Source: Deltaproteobacteria bacterium
GTDB taxonomy: Bacteria; Myxococcota_A; Polyangia; JACPQR01
DNA: 64,000 bases
Direction of reading: 5' to 3'
NCBI GenBank assembly: GCA_016190375.1
Contig: JACPQR010000093.1
Location: 1-64,000, forward strand
The notes below the pieces were generated by a model, which made no database searches, was not told where the DNA came from, and saw nothing but the letters and a program-made list of their open reading frames with translations. This document shows positions 59,028 through 64,000 of this stretch, one piece after another. Position numbers and translations under genes: made by a program. How positions within the stretch are numbered: position 1 is the stretch's first letter; the number at the start of each line of letters is the position of its first letter.

Positions 59028-60044
59028 ATGACCTCGATCCGCTGGGCACTCCTGTCTGCAGCCTCGCTCCTTTCCGCCTGCGGTGGTGGCTTGCAGGTCC
59101 GCCTCGTGGACGCGACCCGGAACCGGCCCAGCAACGTCGCGATGTACTTCACCGTCGACACCGACGACGGCGAGCCCGTCCCGGGGCTCACGGCCGAGTC
59201 GTTCAAGATCTACGAGGACGGCCGGCTCGTGTCCGTCTACGAGAGCAAGCAGACCATCCTGAACCCCCGCGTCGCGGCGGTGCACTACACGCTCCTCCTC
59301 GTCGACATGAGCGGGAGCATCGTGGACTCCGGCCAGGTCCCGCAGCTCGTCGCCGCCTCGGAGTCGTTCGCGGAGCGGGTCGGCCGGCTGCAGGAGGTCG
59401 CGATCTACTCGTTCGATGGTCGCGAGGACATAGACGAGATCGCCGGCTTCACGCGCCACGAGGGGGGAGTGCGCTCGGCGCTCTCCGCCCTCGAGAACCG
59501 CCAGACGCGTGACCCGTCGACGAACCTCCATGGCGCGGTGGTCAAGGGGATCGAGGTCCTGAGGGCGCAGATGGACCGCTCGACCGTGCCCCTGCGGTTC
59601 GGCACTCTCGTCGTCTTCACGGACGGAACCGACCGTGCAGGTCGCGTCTCGCGCTCCGACATGCTGGACGCGGTCGACGAGGCCGACTTCGAGGTCTACT
59701 CCATCGGCGTGGGCGGCGAGATCGACCCGGACGAGCTCGAGCAGATCGGGAGGGACGGGTTCGTTCGCGCCCAGAACGGCGACCAGATCGCACGCGCCTT
59801 CGAGCAGGTGGCGGGGCGCATCGAGGGCTACTCGCGGCGCTTCTACCTGCTGTCCTACTGCACCCCCGCCAGGGCCGGCGAGCACGACGTCACGATCGAG
59901 GCCGAGCACAGCGGCAGGCGGGGCTCCGTCGAGTATCGATTCTCGGCCGATGGGTTCGGGCCGAATTGCGATCCCAACCGTCCGCCCAACTTCGAGGCTC
60001 GCAGGAGGACGGCGGCCCGCCAGGAACCGAGCGAGGAGGAGTAA
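59028..60044 (+). CDS. VWA-domain lipoprotein (338 aa)
   Basis: The signal ends in lipobox LLSAC. A von Willebrand factor A domain covers about 85-290 with a complete MIDAS: DMSGS (YTLLLVDMSGSI), the Thr in TRDPSTNLHGAV, and Asp in LVVFTDGTDRAG. It should bind a divalent metal and a protein ligand outside the cell. The first 80 residues (YFTVDTDDGEPVPGLTAESF) look like an Ig-like domain often preceding VWA in VWFA-related proteins. Convergent with the membrane-protein gene. Confidence 0.9.
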   Translation: MTSIRWALLSAASLLSACGGGLQVRLVDATRNRPSNVAMYFTVDTDDGEPVPGLTAESFKIYEDGRLVSVYESKQTILNPRVAAVHYTLLLVDMSGSIVDSGQVPQLVAASESFAERVGRLQEVAIYSFDGREDIDEIAGFTRHEGGVRSALSALENRQTRDPSTNLHGAVVKGIEVLRAQMDRSTVPLRFGTLVVFTDGTDRAGRVSRSDMLDAVDEADFEVYSIGVGGEIDPDELEQIGRDGFVRAQNGDQIARAFEQVAGRIEGYSRRFYLLSYCTPARAGEHDVTIEAEHSGRRGSVEYRFSADGFGPNCDPNRPPNFEARRRTAARQEPSEEE

Positions 60045-60098
60045 GGCCGTCGGCACCGCGACGTCTGCGAGCCCTCGCAGGTCTGTCCCGAATGGCTC

Positions 60099-61181
60099 CT
60101 ACCCGCCGGGCGGCGGCCGGATGCCGGTCTCGGCGACGAGCGCCCACACATGCGCGCCGGCGGCGGCAAGCCCGACGATCAGCGCGACGATCGGCAGGGC
60201 GCGCGGCGCGAGGGCGCGGCGCAGCGCAGGGCCCGCCGCGACCGCGCAGAGGGCCGACGCGGCCAGCGTCACCGCGAAGGCCTGCGGTCCGAGGACGACC
60301 AGCGCATCGGCGAGGGGCCGGCCCGCCGCCACGGTGGGTGCCGCCGACGCGGCGGAGGAGGAGGCCTGCCACGCGAGCGCGACGCCGAGCGGGCACGCCA
60401 GGCAAGCGAGGACCATTCCCCTGGCCATCGGATCGGCGCCGTCGCCGGCGGCTCGCAGGCGAAGGGCCCTCGGAAACGCGAACGCGAGCACGACGAGGCC
60501 GAGATAGTGGACCGCGAGGAGCGGCAACAGGCTTGGAGCCGAGACCGCCACGCTCATGCTCGAGTACGACAAGGGGACGCTCGCGCCGAGGACGACCACG
60601 AGGAGGAGCGCGACCAGGCCGCCCCAGCGCTTCGGGTCCGGAAGCTCGCCACGATACAGACGCGCCGCACCGATGACCGCCGCCAGGCCTGCCAGCATGC
60701 TGGCCCCTTCCAACCCGATCACCCGAGGGAATGCGACGTGCGCGAGGGTCCTCTGCACGAGGCGAGCGCGGTCCGCGATGTCGCCATGACGAACGGCCGC
60801 GGCTCCCGCCCTGGCGGCGAGCGCCGAGAAGACTCCGCCCCCGCCGAAGAGGAGCAACGCCGGAAGCATCGAGAGAGAGACGGGAGCCCGTCGGGCCAGC
60901 GCAAGCCACCCTGTCAGGACGGTGAGGGCCAGACCCAGCGAGTAGCCGGCGAGGAGCAACGTCCCGGAGGAGAGCGGCGCCTCGCCAACCAGCCGGACGA
61001 TTCCCCCGCGGCCGTCCGCCGCGAGGAGGCCGAGCAGCGCGGCGAACGACGCCGACAGAAGGATCGCTCCGACCGCGACCTTCGGGAACGCGCCCCGCGC
61101 TGGAGGAGCCGCGGCGTCGCGCGGCGCCTCGAGACCGGGCTCCGGCTCACCATCGGATCTCTCCTCGTCGATCTCGCTCAT
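60099..61181 (-). CDS. Multi-pass membrane protein, function unknown (360 aa)
   Basis: An acidic, Pro/Ala-rich cytoplasmic head of about 30 residues precedes about nine hydrophobic helices (VAVGAILLSASFAALLGLLA, LLLAGYSLGLALTVLTGWLA, and so on to PIVALIVGLAAAGAHVWALV). No transporter, enzyme or sensor signature was recognised. Its ATG follows the stop of the retropepsin-like gene by 1 nt, so the two are translationally coupled. Confidence 0.8.
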   Translation of the reverse strand: MSEIDEERSDGEPEPGLEAPRDAAAPPARGAFPKVAVGAILLSASFAALLGLLAADGRGGIVRLVGEAPLSSGTLLLAGYSLGLALTVLTGWLALARRAPVSLSMLPALLLFGGGGVFSALAARAGAAAVRHGDIADRARLVQRTLAHVAFPRVIGLEGASMLAGLAAVIGAARLYRGELPDPKRWGGLVALLLVVVLGASVPLSYSSMSVAVSAPSLLPLLAVHYLGLVVLAFAFPRALRLRAAGDGADPMARGMVLACLACPLGVALAWQASSSAASAAPTVAAGRPLADALVVLGPQAFAVTLAASALCAVAAGPALRRALAPRALPIVALIVGLAAAGAHVWALVAETGIRPPPGG

Positions 61182-61182
61182 T

Positions 61183-62418
61183 TCACTCCTCGCCGCCCTG
61201 CTCGAAGACGAGGGCGCGATGATCGGAATCGATGGAAAGCCGCCACTGCGCCAGGAAGGCGTGCGAGAGAACGCCGGCGAAGTGGACGCCCGTCTCGCTG
61301 ACGAGCCGCTCCGGGAACACGAAGTGAATCGCGGGGACGTCCGTCACCTCGAGGCCGCCGACGCGGAGCTTCGAGAGCGGGTAGCGCGCGAAGCCGTCCG
61401 GCTCGCGAGTCAGCTCCTCCTCACGACGGCCAATCGCGCGCAGGCCCTCGTCGGACAGCGCGACCGCGAACGTCCCTCCGCCGCTCACGAGGAACGCACC
61501 CTCCGGCGCCTCGTTGGCACGCGCCCGAACGGCGAGGAACTGGCCGTCCACGAGCCAGTACGGGACCCGGACGCCGGTGCCTGCCGGCCGGACATCGGGA
61601 CCCTGGGCTCCGAGGGCGAGCCAGGCGCTGGGATAATCGATGGTCGCGTGAAGCAGGCCGAGAAGGCGCATCCCGAGGACGCCAGTGACCGGAGCGCCCA
61701 GCGATCGGCCGAGCTGCGAGAGATCGCGGGAGACGGCGGGGACGTTCCGGACGACGATGCTGCCGAGCTCGAGGGTCCCGATCACGCCGTGGCGGCCCTC
61801 GAAGTGGAGCCGCGCCGCGATCGTCCGGTCGACGACCGTCTCGGACGCCCCGGTGTCCACGAGCATCCGAACCATCGTTCCGTCCGCGACTGCGGGGACC
61901 GCGGGCAACGGCAGGTCCGTGAGGAGCGGGATCGCCGCTCTTGCGCCTTCGACCTGGTACGGCCGCCGCGAGCGCAGCGCGCGCGTCAGAGCGAGGGCGT
62001 CGCGCGGGTAGCCCTTCGTCGGGGCCAGCTCCTCCAGAGCACCGGCGGCGCCCGGCAAGGATCCCTGGTAGAGGGCGAGCGCGCGCAGCGCCTTCGCACC
62101 GGGATCGTCGACTCCCGCGAGCAGCTCTGCCGCCGCGGTGGCGTCTCCCTCTGCGAGCAGGGATCGCGCCTTGCCGACGCGCGCGCGAACCAGCGAGCCG
62201 TCTGCCTGCACCGCCCTGTCGAACCCCGAGCTCGCGCGCGCGAAATCGCCGGAGCTCCACGCGGCCTCGGCGCGACCCGTCCAGCGGGCAGCCAGCGTCG
62301 AGCCGTCCTCACCGTCCGGCTGCTCGTCGCCCGCTCTGCCGGGTGACGGCTCGCGCGGCCTCGGGACGGTCGAGCTGACGCCGCAGGCGGCGAGAAGGAG
62401 GAGCGGCGCGAGGCGCAC
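61183..62418 (-). CDS. Retropepsin-like aspartic protease lipoprotein with TPR segment (411 aa)
   Basis: A GTG start and lipobox LLAAC begin the protein. Residues about 45-150 form TPR-like helices. The aspartic-protease half starts with MVRMLVDTGASETVVD, the canonical D-T-G of single-lobe retropepsins, with the later flap/strand segment GVLGMRLLGLLHATIDYPS. A second lobe has SGGG where a second DTG would be, so the enzyme is active only through one motif per chain, or as a dimer. Aspartyl-protease lipoproteins of this kind are frequent in Myxococcota. Downstream membrane protein is coupled. Confidence 0.85.
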   Translation of the reverse strand: MRLAPLLLLAACGVSSTVPRPREPSPGRAGDEQPDGEDGSTLAARWTGRAEAAWSSGDFARASSGFDRAVQADGSLVRARVGKARSLLAEGDATAAAELLAGVDDPGAKALRALALYQGSLPGAAGALEELAPTKGYPRDALALTRALRSRRPYQVEGARAAIPLLTDLPLPAVPAVADGTMVRMLVDTGASETVVDRTIAARLHFEGRHGVIGTLELGSIVVRNVPAVSRDLSQLGRSLGAPVTGVLGMRLLGLLHATIDYPSAWLALGAQGPDVRPAGTGVRVPYWLVDGQFLAVRARANEAPEGAFLVSGGGTFAVALSDEGLRAIGRREEELTREPDGFARYPLSKLRVGGLEVTDVPAIHFVFPERLVSETGVHFAGVLSHAFLAQWRLSIDSDHRALVFEQGGEE

Positions 62419-62464
62419 GCTTCAAGCAGTAGTCGATGACCTCGTGGCGGTCAAACGAGGCGAG

Positions 62465-63481
62465 TCAGCTCGTCAGCTCACGTCTCCGAGCACCGCTGGT
62501 CGCGTCCCAGACCGTCACGCCGGGGCGCCAGCCGCCGGTCGCGACCGAAGCGCCATCGGGGCTGAAGGCCACGCACGAAACCCCGTGCGGGTCGGCGCGG
62601 ATCACGCGAAGAGCGACGCCGCTGCCGGTGTCCCAGATCGTGGCCGTGCCGTCGTCCGCTCCGGACACGACCCTGGAGCTGTCGGGGCTGAACGAAACGG
62701 ATGTCGCCGGAGCTCCTGGTTGCAGGCTGGCCCGATGACCGCCGGAGGGCGCGTCCCAGAGCCGGACCGAGCCGTCGAGGCTCGCCGAGACGATCCGAGC
62801 CCCGTCCAGGCTCCACGCGACGGACTCGATCCGGCTCGTGTGCCCCTCGAGCGTGGCGCGCACCTCGCCCGTGCGCGAGTCGCGCAGGCGCACGCGGCCG
62901 CGGCTGGCAACGGCCAGCATCGACGCGTCGGGGCTGAAGGCCACGCTCGAGACGACGTTCATCGCCCCGACGATGGGCGAGCGGAGCCGGCCGGACGCGG
63001 GCTCGACCGGTCCCATCTCGACCAGCGCTTCGCCGGTCGCCCAGTCCCACACCCTGACGACCTCGTCGCGGTGCCCCGTCGCGATCCGGGCACCGTCCGG
63101 GCCCCACGCGACGCAAAGGACGTCGGAGCCGGCGCCGGCGAGGGTCCGAAGCACCGCTCCGGTCCGCGCGTCGAGGATCGTGACCTCGTCGGTGGCGGCG
63201 AGGGCGATCGCGCCCGCGTCCGTGCTCCAGGCGATCGCCGTGATCGGACCCGAGTGCGGGCCGAGCGTCGCGCGCGGCGCTCCCGAGCGCGCGTCCCACA
63301 GGACGAGCGTCCCGAGCGTCGATCCCGCCGCTATCGTGGATCCGTCGGGGCTCCATGCGACCGCCGTCACGTGGTGCGTCGGGCGGGCTGGCGCGCGGGG
63401 CGCGCTCCCGTGCGAGCCCTGGGCACCGCCGCACGCGGCAAGGCACAGCGCCAGAAGAGCACGGGCCGGATTCGCGTCCAT
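62465..63481 (-). CDS. WD40-repeat lipoprotein (338 aa)
   Basis: The signal MDANPARALLALCLAACG has lipobox LAAC. Seven WD40 repeats follow with the VxxVAWSPDG...IxSGSxDGxVxLWD pattern, for example VTAVAWSPDGSTIAAGS, VWDWATGEALVEM, VSSVAFSPDASMLAVAS, RIVSASLDGSVRLWDA and VVSGADDGTATIWDT. The protein should be a closed seven-bladed propeller displayed in the periplasm or at the surface. There is no kinase or caspase domain attached. Confidence 0.9.
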   Translation of the reverse strand: MDANPARALLALCLAACGGAQGSHGSAPRAPARPTHHVTAVAWSPDGSTIAAGSTLGTLVLWDARSGAPRATLGPHSGPITAIAWSTDAGAIALAATDEVTILDARTGAVLRTLAGAGSDVLCVAWGPDGARIATGHRDEVVRVWDWATGEALVEMGPVEPASGRLRSPIVGAMNVVSSVAFSPDASMLAVASRGRVRLRDSRTGEVRATLEGHTSRIESVAWSLDGARIVSASLDGSVRLWDAPSGGHRASLQPGAPATSVSFSPDSSRVVSGADDGTATIWDTGSGVALRVIRADPHGVSCVAFSPDGASVATGGWRPGVTVWDATSGARRRELTS

Positions 63482-63520
63482 GGCCCGAGCCTACGGCAGT
63501 CGGGCGTTCCAGTCGCTGTA

Positions 63521-64000
63521 CTAAGGCAAGATGGTCACGGACGGCGGCACGGTGGTCGGTCCGACGGAACCGAGCGGGGCGCGGGAGCCATCGATCAGGA
63601 TCCGACGCACGTTCTCCGATCCGAGCACACGAACCGCGCTGCCGGACGCGTCGATCTCCACGTCCGCCCAGACCCACCCTTCGCGCGAAGGCTCGAGCCG
63701 GAGCCAGTAGGCGCTGCGGGTCGATGCATCGGAGGACCGCAAGGAGACCCGGGACGGCCGAGTGACGCGCCGATGGAGGGCGAAGAACGCGAGCATGCGC
63801 TCCGTCTCCTCGTCGACGAGCCTCGCCTCGTGACCGCGATCGTCGCGCATCACCAGGTCGTGCGCGAAGCCGAGGGCGCCCAGGCGGTCTCCGAGGCGGG
63901 TCGACTGGAGCGGGCTCGAGGTCGCGTCGAGCCGGCCGTGGACGAGCAAGGTCGGCAGGTGGCGTGCGTTCTCGACGAAGAGGAGACACGACGCGGCTCG
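63521..64000 (-). CDS. Alpha/beta-hydrolase (prolyl-oligopeptidase-like), N-terminus cut off by the window edge
   Basis: Only the last 159 codons are in the window. LPTLLVHGRLDATSSPLQSTRL holds the catalytic Asp and DLVMRDDRGHEARLVDEETERMLAFFALH the catalytic His of an alpha/beta-hydrolase of the prolyl-oligopeptidase or dipeptidyl-peptidase type; the nucleophilic Ser would lie beyond the edge. After it, about 85 residues form an extra C-terminal beta domain (YWLRLEPSREGWVWADVEID), which is unusual for this family. Confidence 0.8.
   Translation of the reverse strand, partial: RAASCLLFVENARHLPTLLVHGRLDATSSPLQSTRLGDRLGALGFAHDLVMRDDRGHEARLVDEETERMLAFFALHRRVTRPSRVSLRSSDASTRSAYWLRLEPSREGWVWADVEIDASGSAVRVLGSENVRRILIDGSRAPLGSVGPTTVPPSVTILP

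Noticed and set aside
1..64000. tRNA, rRNA, CRISPR array, integrase, transposase or replication origin
   Set aside because: I looked for cloverleaf-like and conserved motifs and for recombinase or transposase signatures, and saw none; structured RNAs without strong sequence motifs could still be missed by eye.

Overview
This 64 kb window is very G+C-rich (about 70% by eye), densely coding DNA from what is most likely a member of the Myxococcota (a deltaproteobacterial, myxobacteria-like lineage). The signs are a MYXO-CTERM-type sorting tail, many lipoproteins whose lipobox is followed by Asp/Ser/Gly-repeat linkers, eukaryote-like Ser/Thr kinases joined to TPR or PEGA partners, a DUF4388 response regulator, a CotH protein, FadL-type outer-membrane porin paralogues, and frequent GTG, TTG and apparently CTG starts. 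No rRNA, tRNA, CRISPR array, prophage or classical insertion sequence was seen. About 54 genes are supported; both window edges cut a gene.

Layout. 1-3.3 kb: minus-strand unit of a beta-barrel protein, a lipoprotein and a radical SAM protein. 3.3-7.6 kb: elbB; a large secreted MYXO-CTERM protein whose tail is replaced by a MopE-like fragment between direct repeats; a coiled-coil protein; an acyl-ACP-thioesterase-like protein. 7.7-13 kb: a giant repeat lipoprotein, then an Hsp70-family protein with its DUF2760 partner. 13.1-14.3 kb: an AAA_14/DUF4143 ATPase with an operator-like palindrome in its promoter. 14.3-16.9 kb: lnt plus a CCG-domain iron-sulfur protein. 17-20.5 kb: two FadL-like proteins and a propeller lipoprotein. 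20.5-23.3 kb: a lipoprotein and an HNH endonuclease with a RuvA-like C-terminus. 23.7-27.3 kb: Ser/Thr kinase (frameshifted at a C10 tract), PEGA/TPR protein and an FGE-fold lipoprotein. 27.6-31.2 kb: a HigBA-type toxin-antitoxin pair and a 929-residue response regulator. 31.4-42 kb: lipoproteins, a CAP protein, TPR proteins, a V4R-domain hybrid histidine kinase with a receiver, a HAD phosphatase and bamD. 42.1-48.1 kb: a VapBC pair and a 1772-residue kinase-TPR protein. 48.2-53.9 kb: a PIN/RHH toxin-antitoxin cassette flanked by a 24-bp direct repeat, a CotH lipoprotein and a large lipoprotein with a small broken partner. 54-58.2 kb: the DUF4266-DUF3570 pair followed by three genes carrying CXXCH and CX4CH motifs. 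58.3-64 kb: lipoproteins (VWA, retropepsin-like, WD40), a membrane protein and a partial hydrolase.

How it fits together. Most genes serve the cell envelope (lipoprotein maturation, barrel assembly, surface anchoring) or signalling. The most system-like stretch is 54.0-58.2 kb: five overlapping or closely spaced genes in which two haem-motif domain types alternate (CX4CH; CXXCH plus CX4CH fused; CXXCH) beside DUF4266/DUF3570. I infer a surface-exposed, possibly redox-active or metal-binding assembly. A second theme is that all four toxin-antitoxin or AAA/DUF4143 modules have a predicted -10 box exactly 6 nt before the first start codon and no good ribosome binding site, which points to leaderless transcripts. 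A third is small-scale DNA mobility: a toxin-antitoxin cassette duplicating the end of cotH, a duplicated gene tail, and palindromic intergenic elements.
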